Source: Paenibacillus oryzae (lineage in GTDB: Bacteria > Bacillota > Bacilli > Paenibacillales > Paenibacillaceae). Taken from it: a stretch of DNA of 45,077 bases. This document shows, piece by piece, positions 24,387-33,319 of the stretch. The stretch spans positions 10,249-55,325 of the forward strand of contig NZ_LYPA01000069.1 in assembly GCF_001675045.1 (NCBI RefSeq), given 5' to 3'. The position numbers and the translations under genes are program-made. The notes beneath the pieces are model-generated. The model did no database searches. It saw nothing but the letters and a program-made list of their open reading frames with translations, and was not told the DNA's origin. Within the stretch, counting starts at the first letter, position 1. Each line of letters starts with the position of its first letter.

Positions 24387-25352
24387 ATGTACGAGTGGCA
24401 TAAACAGATTCAAACCATTGTTGATGAAATTGACAATTGCATGAAAGACCACAATGATGAAGCTCTGACGCTAAGCTTTCTTTCCCGCAAACTGGGGTAT
24501 TCGGAATGTTATACGACAAGGAAATTTAAGGAAATATGCGGCATGTCATTCAGGGATTATTTGCGGCAAAGAAAATTAGCTTTTGCTTTAAAGGAGGTCA
24601 GGGATAGCGAAAAGGGCCTTTTGGATATCGCTTTTGATTATGGGTTTTCCTCGCATGAAGCCTTTACGAGAGGTTTCAAAGCGGCTTACGGCACAACGCC
24701 CAGCGAATATCGGAAAAAGCCTGAACCTGTTGTTCTGCGTACAAAAATAACCCCTTTTGACCGCTACTTTTTAGGTTTGGGGGAAATCGGTATGATAAAA
24801 TCAACGGATGATGTCAAGGTTTATTTTGTCACTATACCCTCGCACACATTCCTGTATATTAAAAACAAGGAGAGTAACGGTTATTGGGATTTTTGGCGTA
24901 GGCAAAGTCTTATTCCGGGACAGGACTACGAAACCGTTTGCGGCTTGCTTGACAGTATCAAGGGCAAATTGGACGACGACGGCGGGAGCGAGGTAAACGG
25001 CGGAAGCGGCCAGCTTATGGCTTATATGAACGACCCTGACGGCAGGCTTTGCGCGTGGGGTTTTCCCAGAACAGAGTGCTGGGGAATACGCCTGCCTCCC
25101 GGCTATAAAGAGGAGGTCCCGCCGCACATGCTTTTGGCCGATATTCCCGAAGCGCACTATATTGTTTTTGAACACGGGCCCTTTGATTACGAACAGGAAA
25201 ACGGCAGCGTAGAAGAAAAAATGGAAGAGGCAATGGCGGCTTTTGATTATGGTAAAACGGGGTTTGCTCTTGATACGTCCCCGGGAAGAATCATGTATTT
25301 GTATTATGATCCGGAGCAATATTTCAAGTATGTCAGGCCAGTAAAAATCTGA
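24387..25352 (+). CDS. AraC-type regulator with GyrI-like effector domain
   Basis: Transcription factor of 321 residues. The AraC DNA-binding domain is at the N-terminus (about 1-110: LTLSFLSRKLGYSECYTTRKFKEICG, then DIAFDYGFSSHEAFTRGFKAAYG, each a helix-turn-helix). The C-terminal half is a GyrI/Rob/BmrR-like binding domain ending EQYFKYVRPVKI, which in relatives holds drugs or other small hydrophobic molecules. ATG 24387 is 9 bases after GAGGTG. The TIGR04076 gene starts 30 bases later and is probably co-transcribed. Confidence 0.88.
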   Translation: MYEWHKQIQTIVDEIDNCMKDHNDEALTLSFLSRKLGYSECYTTRKFKEICGMSFRDYLRQRKLAFALKEVRDSEKGLLDIAFDYGFSSHEAFTRGFKAAYGTTPSEYRKKPEPVVLRTKITPFDRYFLGLGEIGMIKSTDDVKVYFVTIPSHTFLYIKNKESNGYWDFWRRQSLIPGQDYETVCGLLDSIKGKLDDDGGSEVNGGSGQLMAYMNDPDGRLCAWGFPRTECWGIRLPPGYKEEVPPHMLLADIPEAHYIVFEHGPFDYEQENGSVEEKMEEAMAAFDYGKTGFALDTSPGRIMYLYYDPEQYFKYVRPVKI

Positions 25353-25382
25353 TTTTTCCAAAATAAAAAGGGAGGGAAGCTT

Positions 25383-25730
25383 GTGAAAAAGTGGTATAAC
25401 GAGGAGTATGAGTGGGAAATTGAGGTAACCGGATTTCTTCGCGGCGAGCATACGGAGCGGTATTGCCGAAACGGTGAGGAAATCGGAGATAAATATACCT
25501 GCACGTATGGCTGTCCTGTAAATACAGACGGACAAGGCATTTGCTCTAAAACGATGATGCTGCTGTTCCCAATTATGGAAGCGGTCCGAAGCGGCGGTGA
25601 TTTAGAATACATTGGCGGAGCCAGTAAGAACAGCAAGGATATTGTATGTCCCGATGGGTGCGTTCAATTCAGGATCACTGCAAACAAACTTGACAATGAA
25701 AATTTTTATAAAGGGAAATTTTTTGACTAG
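25383..25730 (+). CDS. TIGR04076 family protein
   Basis: Small cytoplasmic protein of 115 residues of the TIGR04076 family, function unknown. The family's cysteines are all seen: YCRNGEEIGDKYTCTYGCPV, GICSKTM and VCPDGCVQF, a pattern that suggests metal or Fe-S binding. Starts at GTG 25383 after GGGAGGG. It follows the AraC/GyrI-like gene, an arrangement that may mean the pair responds to a common signal. Its stop codon lies in a perfect palindrome. Confidence 0.85.
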   Translation: MKKWYNEEYEWEIEVTGFLRGEHTERYCRNGEEIGDKYTCTYGCPVNTDGQGICSKTMMLLFPIMEAVRSGGDLEYIGGASKNSKDIVCPDGCVQFRITANKLDNENFYKGKFFD

Positions 25731-25750
25731 GGCGTGTAACACACGCCCTA
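25728..25750. terminator. Perfect hairpin between convergent genes
   Basis: TAGGGCGTGT, loop AAC, ACACGCCCTA: 10 perfect pairs beginning at the TIGR04076 stop codon. No T run follows, so it is either a weak terminator or an mRNA end-stabiliser. Confidence 0.55.
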
Positions 25751-25793
25751 ATAAGTTGTCCATAAAGACTAAGAGCCCGGTCAAAAATGAGCA

Positions 25794-26648
25794 TCACGGC
25801 CCATCATCCTGATGCATGCTCCGAAATTGGAGAGGGGTCATGCCCTCCCGGTTTTTGAAGCAGGCGCTGAAATAGCTGGCTTGCGAAAAGCCGGTGTCGA
25901 GGGCAATTTGTTTAATGGATAGCGAGGTGGAGGCCAGCAGCCGCTTGGCCTGAATCAAACGCGATTCCAGTAAAAAATCGGGAAAGGACATGCCGAACGT
26001 TTGCCCGAACTTGCGGCTGAAGTAGGGAGTGCTGTAGCCCGCTAGCGCCGCCGCCTCCTGAATGCTGAACGGCTCTACGCTATGGGCTCTGATATAGTTG
26101 GCGACGCTCCGAATTTTGTCCGCAGCCTGATTGAGAGGAACGTTCAGCGATTCGGAGCTGGCTTGAAGCCGGAGCAGCATTTCGTACAGCGTGGAGGCCA
26201 GGCTGTATTCGTCCTCAATCCGGTACGTTCTTCCCGTTGCAAGAAGGTTGTCCAGCAGTTCCTCGATTGGCTGCAGATCCGGCAGGGAAAAAAGCCATGG
26301 CTCGTCCAGTCCCTTGCCATCCAGCAATTCCTCAAGCCGCTCCCCGAAAAAATGCACCCACGCAATGCTCCAAGGGTCCTGAGAGTCCGACCGGTAGCTT
26401 TGCCGCAAGCCGGGACCAAACAGAAAGCCCTGGCCTGCGGTCAACTCGTAACGTTTCCCTTCGGTCATCAGATACCCTTTTCCTTTACGAACAATATGCA
26501 GATTGTAATTGCGGTCCAGATTAAATTCTGTCGTCCGATATTCCCGGCTTACGCTATGCTCGGGGTATTGGCTGTACCCTCCAATAAAGTCCGGAAAGCA
26601 AATGTGACGGGGAAATAAAGGCTTTGGCAGAAAAATATGCTCGCGCAT
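25794..26648 (-). CDS. AraC family regulator of the GH42 gene
   Basis: Regulator of 284 residues: an N-terminal cupin-like sugar-sensing part (NLHIVRKGKGYLMTEGKRYELTAGQGFLFGPG, about 50-85) and a C-terminal AraC domain with two helix-turn-helices (SIQEAAALAGYSTPYFSRKF and SIKQIALDTGFSQASYFSACF). Starts at ATG 26648; the upstream GGGGG is a modest site. Divergent from the beta-galactosidase gene, so it most likely activates that gene in response to a sugar. Confidence 0.9.
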   Translation of the reverse strand: MREHIFLPKPLFPRHICFPDFIGGYSQYPEHSVSREYRTTEFNLDRNYNLHIVRKGKGYLMTEGKRYELTAGQGFLFGPGLRQSYRSDSQDPWSIAWVHFFGERLEELLDGKGLDEPWLFSLPDLQPIEELLDNLLATGRTYRIEDEYSLASTLYEMLLRLQASSESLNVPLNQAADKIRSVANYIRAHSVEPFSIQEAAALAGYSTPYFSRKFGQTFGMSFPDFLLESRLIQAKRLLASTSLSIKQIALDTGFSQASYFSACFKNREGMTPLQFRSMHQDDGP

Positions 26649-26764
26649 GACATGTAGCCCCCAAAGACATAATATTAATGATCGTTATCTCGTTATGCTT
26701 ATTATACAGTAAGTGAGTCGAATAAAGAGGACAATATTTTAATAGAGTTGATATATTTTTGTTA

Positions 26765-26793
26765 TTTCAACCCGTACCGCCATCTTCTACAAT
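26765..26793 (+). promoter_or_regulatory. Candidate GH42 promoter
   Basis: TTTCAA, 17-base spacer, TACAAT. The poor -35 fits a promoter needing an activator such as the divergent AraC protein. Confidence 0.35.
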
Positions 26794-26830
26794 AAAGGGA
26801 GAATGACCAACCTCAAGGGAGAGATAACGA

Positions 26831-28834
26831 ATGAAGCAATTGCTGTACGGAGTTGCCTATTACGATGAATATATGCCATATGAGCGGCTTGACGAAGATA
26901 TTGCGATGATGAAGGCGGCCGGTATTAATCTGGTGCGTATTGCGGAATCCACCTGGAGCACGCATGAGCCGCAAAATGGTGTTTTTGATTTTTCCAGCGT
27001 GGATCGGGTGCTGGATGCGATGCACAAAGCGGGAATTAGCGTTATTGTAGGTACGCCGACCTATGCGGTTCCAACCTGGATGGTCAAGGAGCATCCCGAT
27101 GTGCTGGCGGAAACCCCGCATGGCCCGGGACGATACGGAGCGCGCCAAATTATGGACATCGCCAATCCGACCTATTTATTTTATGCGGAGCGCATTATTC
27201 GCAAGCTGATCAGCCGGGTAAGCAAGCATCCTGCGGTGATTGGTTATCAGGTGGATAACGAAACGAAGCATTACCATACAAGCGGGCCCAATATCCAGCT
27301 TCGATTCGTCAAATATATGAGAGAAAAATTCGGTACCGTCGAAAAGCTCAATCAGGAGTTTGGCCTTGATTATTGGAGCAACCGGATTAATAGCTGGGAG
27401 GACTTTCCATCCGTTGTCGGAACGATCAACGGCAGCTTGGGAGCAGAGTTCTCTCGCTTTCAGCGGCAGCTTGTGACTGAATTTTTGGCTTGGCAGGCAG
27501 CTATCGTCAATGAATACAAGCAGCCCGGCCAATTTGTGACCCATAATTTCGATTTTGAATGGAGAAATTACTCCTTTGGCCTTCAGCCCGACGTTGATCA
27601 TTTCGAGGCGGCCAAAGCGATGGATATCGCCGGCGTCGATATTTACCATCCGTCTCAGCATTTGTTGACAGGTAAAGAAATTTCGTATGGCGGCGACTCC
27701 ACGCGTTCGTTAAAAAACGACAACTATTTTGTACTGGAGACGCAGGCTCAGGCATTTCCTAATTGGACGCCATACCCCGGCCAGCTTCGCCTTCAAGCGT
27801 TTAGCCATTTGGCTTCTGGCGCCAACATGGTTGAATATTGGCATTGGCATTCCATCCATAATTCGTTTGAAACGTATTGGAAGGGCTTGTTGAGCCACGA
27901 CCTGGGCAGTAATCCGACCTATGAGGAGGCCAAAACGATTGGGCGCGATTTTGCCCGTCTATCCCCTAAGCTGGTCAACCTGAAAAAGAAAAACAAAGCG
28001 GCCGTGCTGGTCAGCAACGAGGCGTTAACGTCGATGGCCTGGTTCAAGCTGCCCGGAGGCGAAATCGCCTATAACGATGTGATGCGTCTGATGTACGACC
28101 GGCTGTACGAAATGAACATTGGCTGCGATATTTTGAATCCAGGCTCGACGGAGCTGGGGCAATATGATCTTATTGTTGTTCCCCCGCTGTATGCGGCCTC
28201 GGACGAGCTTCTTGACCGCCTCAATGCTTATGTCGAGGGGGGAGGCACCATTGTTTATGCATTCAAAAGCGGGTTTGCCAACGAGCACATCAAGGTTCGC
28301 ACGGAAGTCCAGCCTGCAAAAATCGGGGATGTCTGCGGCGTTCAATACAGCCAGTTTGCGGAGCCTTCCGGCGTAACGCTGAAGGATGACCCGTTTGGCG
28401 TTGGCGCGGAAAACAATACAATCGACGTTTGGATGGAGCTTCTGACGCCAACAACGGCGGAGGTTTTGGCTTGGTACGAGCATCCGCAATGGGGTGAATA
28501 TGCGGCCATTACCGAAAATAAATACGGCCAAGGCACCGCCTATTACGTCGGCTGCTTGCCTAGCGCCGCCATTATGGGCAAGCTGCTGGAGCGCGCCGTC
28601 CGTAAAGCGGGCTTATGGGGAAAGGATCAGGAGCTGAGCTTCCCGCTAATCGTTAAATCGGGCCAAAATGAAGCGGGAAAAACGGTCCGTTATTATTTCA
28701 ATTATTCCGGACAGCCGCAAACCTTTCTTTATCCTTACGGTTCTGGAGTGGAGCTGCTGTCGGAGCGCAATGTGGCAGCTGGCGAAGCTGTACAACTGGA
28801 GCGCTGGGGCTTTGTCATTATTGAAGAGGACTGA
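26831..28834 (+). CDS. Beta-galactosidase, glycoside hydrolase family 42
   Basis: GH42 enzyme of 667 residues, full length, that releases beta-linked galactose; some relatives take plant-derived oligosaccharides or alpha-L-arabinosides. The acid/base is E144 in GYQVDNE and the nucleophile E303 in FVLETQAQ; the start QLLYGVAYYDEYMPYER is typical. A TIM barrel (1-380) is followed by the trimerisation domain and a small beta domain ending RWGFVIIEED. No signal peptide, so cytoplasmic. RBS AAGGGAG before ATG. No transporter is adjacent. Confidence 0.94.
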   Translation: MKQLLYGVAYYDEYMPYERLDEDIAMMKAAGINLVRIAESTWSTHEPQNGVFDFSSVDRVLDAMHKAGISVIVGTPTYAVPTWMVKEHPDVLAETPHGPGRYGARQIMDIANPTYLFYAERIIRKLISRVSKHPAVIGYQVDNETKHYHTSGPNIQLRFVKYMREKFGTVEKLNQEFGLDYWSNRINSWEDFPSVVGTINGSLGAEFSRFQRQLVTEFLAWQAAIVNEYKQPGQFVTHNFDFEWRNYSFGLQPDVDHFEAAKAMDIAGVDIYHPSQHLLTGKEISYGGDSTRSLKNDNYFVLETQAQAFPNWTPYPGQLRLQAFSHLASGANMVEYWHWHSIHNSFETYWKGLLSHDLGSNPTYEEAKTIGRDFARLSPKLVNLKKKNKAAVLVSNEALTSMAWFKLPGGEIAYNDVMRLMYDRLYEMNIGCDILNPGSTELGQYDLIVVPPLYAASDELLDRLNAYVEGGGTIVYAFKSGFANEHIKVRTEVQPAKIGDVCGVQYSQFAEPSGVTLKDDPFGVGAENNTIDVWMELLTPTTAEVLAWYEHPQWGEYAAITENKYGQGTAYYVGCLPSAAIMGKLLERAVRKAGLWGKDQELSFPLIVKSGQNEAGKTVRYYFNYSGQPQTFLYPYGSGVELLSERNVAAGEAVQLERWGFVIIEED

Positions 28835-28860
28835 TTTCCTGCATCACATCCCAAATAAAT

Positions 28861-29048
28861 GGGGCTGTCAGAAACGTCTGTTACGGTGAATCATTATTCA
28901 GCAAAACCGGTACCTCCTGGAAAAGGGTGTCTTCGAAGCTCAAACCTATTTGTTCGCTTTATTTTGGCCTCGCCCTCAAGACACCCTTTCCTCTCCGGTC
29001 CTCTCTGCTGAATAGTTATTCGTTATACGTGACTTTTCGGACAGCCCC
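28861..29048. repeat. Long palindromic repeat, copy 3 (short form)
   Basis: A 188-base palindrome with ends GGGGCTGTCAGAAACGTC and GACTTTTCGGACAGCCCC, in the opposite orientation to copy 1. It lacks the inner hairpin arm, as copy 2 does. AAAT before and ATTT after extend the inverted repeat by four bases. It lies between convergent GH42 and htrA. Confidence 0.85.
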
Positions 29049-29113
29049 ATTTCGTCTGCCGGATTTGGCGCTTTATGCTGCTTTTTGGACAACCACTGCC
29101 CATAAGCAATTGG

Positions 29114-30505
29114 TTAAGCTGTGTTTTTATCTGCCACGACTACAATAAAGTCTGTTTCCTTTCCATCTCGGAGAACGGTTAACGATACCTTTTCACCGAT
29201 AGGAAGAGTCAGCACTTGATTGACGACATCTTTTGATTTCTCTACGGCTTGGCCGTTTATTTTGACAATGACATCGTATTGTCTGATTCCCGCTTTAAAA
29301 GCCGGAGTCCCTGGCAAAACTTGCGCTACAAGCGCTCCTTTCACGGAATTCAAATTTAAATCATCCAGCATATCTTCTTTTATATCGCTTAGTGATAAGC
29401 CGATGTAGGAGTAAGGAATGCTTTTTCCCTCTTCCAGATATTTTATAAGTGGAACAAATACACTCGTTGGAATAGCAAATCCGATTCCTTGCGCTGCGGA
29501 GCTTTTGGCCGTATTCATCCCAATAACCTTGCCGTCTAAGTTAATGAGAGGCCCTCCAGAATTTCCGGAGTTAATTGACGCGTCTGTTTGCAGCAAATGA
29601 CGATACTGGCGTTGTCCATTTTTATCGCTGACAGGGATTTCGCGCTCTTTGGCACTAATGACGCCTACTGTAACTGTATTATCGAAGCCGGCGGGGTTTC
29701 CTATCGCGACCACCCAGTCTCCTACATTCATAGCATCAGAATCGCCCATCTCAAGAACAGGGAAATCTTGTTCACTGCCAATTTTTATGACGGCTAAATC
29801 ATGTTCCACACTTTTTCCTAATACCGTTGCAATGAAAGGTTCGGCACTCCCGTCAACAGTAACCTCAATCTGATCCGCATTTGCAATGACATGTTCGTTC
29901 GTTAAAATATATCCGCCTTTTTTATAGAAAAATCCTGAACCTGCCCCATACAGCCGCAATTGACTATCATTGAATGATTCGGGCTGTTCAGACCTTCCTC
30001 CAAAAAAGAACCAGAACGGATCGTTTAAAATATCAGAATTTCTATTGCTGGACTTTGTATATGTCTTTATCAAAACAACAGCACCATTGGATTGCTGCAC
30101 AATGGACGGGATTACATTCCCATTGCTTGAAAAGGAAGCTGATGCGGTCGTAATATGAGCAGAATTTGTTCCTAAGCTTTGCTGATACCCTATTGCAGGA
30201 TCAGAAGTAAATGGATTGACACCGCTTGCAAACAAAACAATGGCTGCAGCGATCCCTCCAGCCACACAGGAAATGAGTCTTTTAAAACGAAGCTTCTCTT
30301 TTTGCGAAGTCGAATATTCAAAGATTTCCCTATCCGGCTGGGCTCCGTTTGAAGCTTGGGATGAATGTAAAACAGGAAGGCTTTCACCGCTTGAAGGATA
30401 CAAACTACTATTTGTAAACGACCCATCTGAAGTTTGAGTTTCTTGATGTACTTCCTTTCCAGCTTGTTCATAAAAACCGGTGAAATCACGCTTTTTTTCA
30501 ACCAT
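29114..30505 (-). CDS. htrA: HtrA/DegP-like membrane serine protease
   Basis: Surface quality-control protease of 463 residues. A hydrophilic cytoplasmic N-terminus (1-74) leads to one membrane helix (about 77-94), then the trypsin-like domain with triad H205 (TNEHVI), D236 (EHDLAVI) and S316 (GNSGGP), and one PDZ domain (about 365-455). This is the usual HtrA/HtrB/YyxA layout in Bacillales, where it degrades misfolded exported proteins. RBS AAGGAGG before ATG. Stands alone; a palindromic repeat separates it from the convergent GH42 gene. No CssR operator could be recognised. Confidence 0.94.
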   Translation of the reverse strand: MVEKKRDFTGFYEQAGKEVHQETQTSDGSFTNSSLYPSSGESLPVLHSSQASNGAQPDREIFEYSTSQKEKLRFKRLISCVAGGIAAAIVLFASGVNPFTSDPAIGYQQSLGTNSAHITTASASFSSNGNVIPSIVQQSNGAVVLIKTYTKSSNRNSDILNDPFWFFFGGRSEQPESFNDSQLRLYGAGSGFFYKKGGYILTNEHVIANADQIEVTVDGSAEPFIATVLGKSVEHDLAVIKIGSEQDFPVLEMGDSDAMNVGDWVVAIGNPAGFDNTVTVGVISAKEREIPVSDKNGQRQYRHLLQTDASINSGNSGGPLINLDGKVIGMNTAKSSAAQGIGFAIPTSVFVPLIKYLEEGKSIPYSYIGLSLSDIKEDMLDDLNLNSVKGALVAQVLPGTPAFKAGIRQYDVIVKINGQAVEKSKDVVNQVLTLPIGEKVSLTVLRDGKETDFIVVVADKNTA

Positions 30506-30876
30506 CTCGCAGTTCCTCCTTTTATTAAATTATGTATAATTTTAGAAATTCGATATTAAAAGAAGCTTAAAGCTGGATTAGTCAGAGTTAAAAAAGCTGG
30601 CTTAAAGAGGGGCTTTTCGCATCAGAGGGACAGACGGCCAGAAGCTTCCTTGATCCTAAATTGCGAGGGCCGAGAAACAACTCGGAAGCGAGGAAGGAGA
30701 TGCATTAGCGGCTCGACGAATATAGAGCCGGGAATCAGAAAATGGCGATGCAGGGATGAGCTCCCTCGGCATCGCCATTTCTTTGTTTTTGCATATTATT
30801 GTGCAGCGAGCTGTCTCATCAAGCGAGCGAATCCGCTTTGGAAACAGTAAAACTGGATTTTTTGGGCAGTGTTTTA
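30506..30876. other. Gene-free region between htrA and an MFS gene
   Basis: It holds the htrA upstream region at the left and the hairpin at 30740-30780 at the right. The middle contains GAGGGACAGACGGCCAG, which resembles part of the 49-base repeats near 33.4 kb. No small gene is convincing. Confidence 0.45.
30740..30780. terminator. Strong hairpin terminator
   Basis: AAATGGCGATGC pairs with GCATCGCCATTT, with GGG/CCC pairing inside. T-rich on both sides in its own sense. It probably ends the leftward MFS transcript from 30877. Confidence 0.75.
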
Positions 30877-32100
30877 TTAAGACATTGATGTTGATGAAGC
30901 CGAATGAACGGGAACCTTCTGCGATTTGAACGACATGACGAAGCCAAGGGCCAGTATAAGTCCTGCCATCATATAAGGGAAGTTCAAATTTTGATCAAAT
31001 AGAAATCCGCCGATGATGGGACCGATAATGTTGCCAAGACTGGTAAAAGCGGAATTTAAGCCCGCGACGTATCCCTGCTGCTGATTGGCGAACTTGGACA
31101 TCTGCGTGCCGATGGCCGGCCGCAAAATATCAATAGCAAGAAACAGGGCGAACGTAACGGCAACGATCAGCCAGAAGGTATGCACCAAAAGCCCCAGCAG
31201 CACAAACAAGGCTGCGGAAAAAAGACTGACGGTAATAACATTTTTTTCGCCGAAGCGGTTAATGATCCAGCCAAAAATGGTGAGCTGCACTACAGCGCCG
31301 GCAATAGAGCCAAATGTAATAATGAATGCAATGTCCTTGGGTGTAAATCCGAATTTATGGTCCACGAACAGGCCAAATACCGTTTCGAAATTAGCCAGCC
31401 CGAAGGAAGCGATCAGCACAACGATCAGGCTTATAAAATAAGGCTCGCGGTATGAGCTGGCAAGCTGCCTCAATAGGCTTGGAACAGGCTGCTTCACTCC
31501 GGCTGTTCTGGACGCGCTGTTTTCCTGCTGCTGAAGCGCAGGCGTTTCAGGCAGCAGGAAGGCTGTAATCAGCATGGCAACTATCCCGGCAACAGCGGCT
31601 GCATAAAAGGGAACGCGAATGCCGAATTCCGCAATATAACCGCCTATGCCGGGCCCGATAATAAAGCCCGTTGTGATGGCGGCGTTAATCAGTCCCATCC
31701 CTTTTCCGCGTTCTTCATCCGTCGTAATATCGGCTGTGTACGCCATAACGGCAGGCATAACAAGCGCGGCGCTGATGCCGCCGAGCAGCCTGGACAGAAA
31801 GAGCAGGGGAAGCGCGCTGACCGCGCCAAACATCCATTCGGAGACCGCAAACAGCAGCATACCTGCCACAATAACCTTTTTGCGTCCGATAGAATCGGAA
31901 ATTCGTCCCGCAAGCGGTGAAAAAATAAGCTGCGCTATGGAAAAGGCAGCGACCAGAAAACCAAGCGTGCTGCCGCCAATATGAAGCATGTTCATATAGC
32001 TGGGCATAATGGGAACGATGAGGCCGATGCCTGTAAACACAATAAAAATGTTCAGCATGAGCAGTAATACCGCTCCGCGATTTCTGAGAAGTAACGACAT
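30877..32100 (-). CDS. MFS multidrug efflux protein (Blt/NorA-like)
   Basis: Twelve-helix major facilitator of 407 residues. Motif A is GRISDSIGRKKVIV, and the antiporter motif C appears in GMGLINAAITTGFIIGPGIGGYIAE, as in Bmr, Blt, NorA and YtbD. It would export cationic or amphipathic drugs using the proton gradient. RBS AAGGAGA before ATG. A TetR gene lies upstream in the same direction, and an operator-like palindrome (32164-32185) precedes this gene, nearly the same as that before tetR. Substrate not known. Confidence 0.9.
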   Translation of the reverse strand: MSLLLRNRGAVLLLMLNIFIVFTGIGLIVPIMPSYMNMLHIGGSTLGFLVAAFSIAQLIFSPLAGRISDSIGRKKVIVAGMLLFAVSEWMFGAVSALPLLFLSRLLGGISAALVMPAVMAYTADITTDEERGKGMGLINAAITTGFIIGPGIGGYIAEFGIRVPFYAAAVAGIVAMLITAFLLPETPALQQQENSASRTAGVKQPVPSLLRQLASSYREPYFISLIVVLIASFGLANFETVFGLFVDHKFGFTPKDIAFIITFGSIAGAVVQLTIFGWIINRFGEKNVITVSLFSAALFVLLGLLVHTFWLIVAVTFALFLAIDILRPAIGTQMSKFANQQQGYVAGLNSAFTSLGNIIGPIIGGFLFDQNLNFPYMMAGLILALGFVMSFKSQKVPVHSASSTSMS

Positions 32101-32119
32101 GATGAGGTCTCCTTGTCTT

Positions 32120-32155
32120 ATTTTACATTCTTAATTTTACATTCTTAATTTTACA
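32120..32155. repeat. 14-base tandem repeat
   Basis: TTTTACATTCTTAA twice in a row plus part of a third copy, between the MFS ribosome binding site and its operator, in the probable 5' untranslated region. Confidence 0.7.
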
Positions 32156-32163
32156 TATTTCAT

Positions 32164-32185
32164 ATACTGAACGTTCGGTCTGTAT
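32164..32185. promoter_or_regulatory. TetR operator upstream of the MFS gene
   Basis: A 22-base near-palindrome starting ATACTGAACGTTCGG and ending TCTGTAT. Fifteen or more of its bases match the site before tetR at 32966-32987. Confidence 0.7.
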
Positions 32186-32278
32186 AAAAGGCAAAAAAAG
32201 AAAACGAAAGGTCCGTTTTCTGTTAATTGCATCTTGAAAATCAGCGGCTAAATAAGTAGAACAAAATAATATTGGTTA

Positions 32279-32334
32279 GCAACTTAATTAGCAAGCAACT
32301 TAATTGGCAAACAACTTATGAGCTAGCAGCTTAT
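32279..32334. repeat. 16-base tandem repeat at the tetR 3' end
   Basis: GCAACTTAATTAGCAA then GCAACTTAATTGGCAA, followed by two decaying units. The repeat runs up to the tetR stop codon. Confidence 0.65.
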
Positions 32335-32945
32335 AGCGGGAGCTGTTTCTGTTTCTGGGACGTTACGCCCGTAAGAAAAACGGCTACCGCATCCCTGTAG
32401 AGGATAGGCACCTGATCGCGGTTAAAGCCGCGGGCCAATTGGCTGACGCCAAAAAAGAGCGATTCCAGCACATAAGCAAGCCGTTTGGCATCATGGGGAC
32501 CAAGCTCGCCGCTATCTATCCCTTCCTGCAGCAGCTTTTCGTTAAAAGCAAGATGCTCGCCCATCAGCTCCGCCAGTCTGCTCTCCGCCTCGGACGTTTT
32601 TTCCTCCTGCCTGAAAAACTCGTCAGCCGCTTTGGTCAACGGGTGATTCAGATCATCGGCTGCAAGCAGCTCAGCCATGCCGTACAGCTTTTCCGCCGTA
32701 GTCCGATAATGATGGACATTGTTTTTCCAGTTTTGAGTCCATTCCTGATCCCATTCCTCTACGAGGTAAAGGAACAAGCCCTCTTTACTCTTAAAATGGT
32801 AATAAATATTGCCCTTGCTGCTGCCTGTAGCGCTGACGATATCTTCGATCGAGGTTGCTTTATAGCCCTTTTGGGTAAACAGCGCGCGGGCGGCGTCGGC
32901 GATTCGTTTCCGGGTTTGCTCGCTTTGCAGCTGTTTTTGATTCAT
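32331..32945 (-). CDS. TetR family repressor of the MFS pump
   Basis: TetR repressor of 204 residues. Helix-turn-helix: TSIEDIVSATGSSKGNIYYHFKSKEGLF (about 32-60); the C-terminal domain resembles YfiR/BscR-type regulators. ATG 32945 has GGAG 8 bases upstream and is preferred over the ATG two codons earlier. A 22-base operator lies just upstream and a second before the MFS gene 230 bases downstream, so it should repress both genes until a drug binds. Confidence 0.92.
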   Translation of the reverse strand: MNQKQLQSEQTRKRIADAARALFTQKGYKATSIEDIVSATGSSKGNIYYHFKSKEGLFLYLVEEWDQEWTQNWKNNVHHYRTTAEKLYGMAELLAADDLNHPLTKAADEFFRQEEKTSEAESRLAELMGEHLAFNEKLLQEGIDSGELGPHDAKRLAYVLESLFFGVSQLARGFNRDQVPILYRDAVAVFLTGVTSQKQKQLPL

Positions 32946-32965
32946 CGGCATCGCTCCAGTTGTTC

Positions 32966-32987
32966 ATACTGAACGTTCGTTCAGTAT
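32966..32987. promoter_or_regulatory. TetR operator upstream of tetR
   Basis: Nearly perfect 22-base palindrome: ATACTGAACG on the left and CGTTCAGTAT on the right, 10 of 11 pairs. Confidence 0.75.
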
Positions 32988-33121
32988 TGTAACATGGATG
33001 AGATGAGGGTGGCAAGTACTGATCAAGAACCAGTCAAGAACTGTTCAATAACGATTGGGCAGCGTCGTCTTGAAGCTGCGCCAACAATAGCGCCCGTCAA
33101 GCCGGCGATTTCCGCTGTGAC

Positions 33122-33298
33122 GGACATTTATGTCTGTCAGAAGTGGTTTTTAGCAATATTCTGCTTTTTAAAAGACACTCACGTCCGTAAGATGACAATT
33201 TTGCTCTATTTGACGTTACATTTGGCCTCTGGCGGACAAATGTGTCCGTTACATTTTCCGAAACAAACTAATCACTGTTCTAACGGTCATTAATGTCC
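33122..33298. repeat. Series of small palindromes about 50-60 bases apart
   Basis: GGACATTTATGTCT (33122), GACACTCACGTCCG (33174), GGACAAATGTGTCC (33234) and GGTCATTAATGTCC (33285). The first bases are 52, 60 and 51 apart. The pattern leads into the 49-base repeats that follow, which keep a GGTCACAAATG or GGACACGAATG core. Confidence 0.6.
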
Positions 33299-33319
33299 GG
33301 CCCGTAATTATGTGATGCA

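Noticed and set aside
24801..25535. Minus-strand open frame of 244 residues
   Set aside because: Opposite the AraC/GyrI-like and TIGR04076 genes; no motif or site supports it.
28025..28531. Minus-strand frame of 168 residues inside the GH42 gene
   Set aside because: Shadow of a well-supported enzyme gene.
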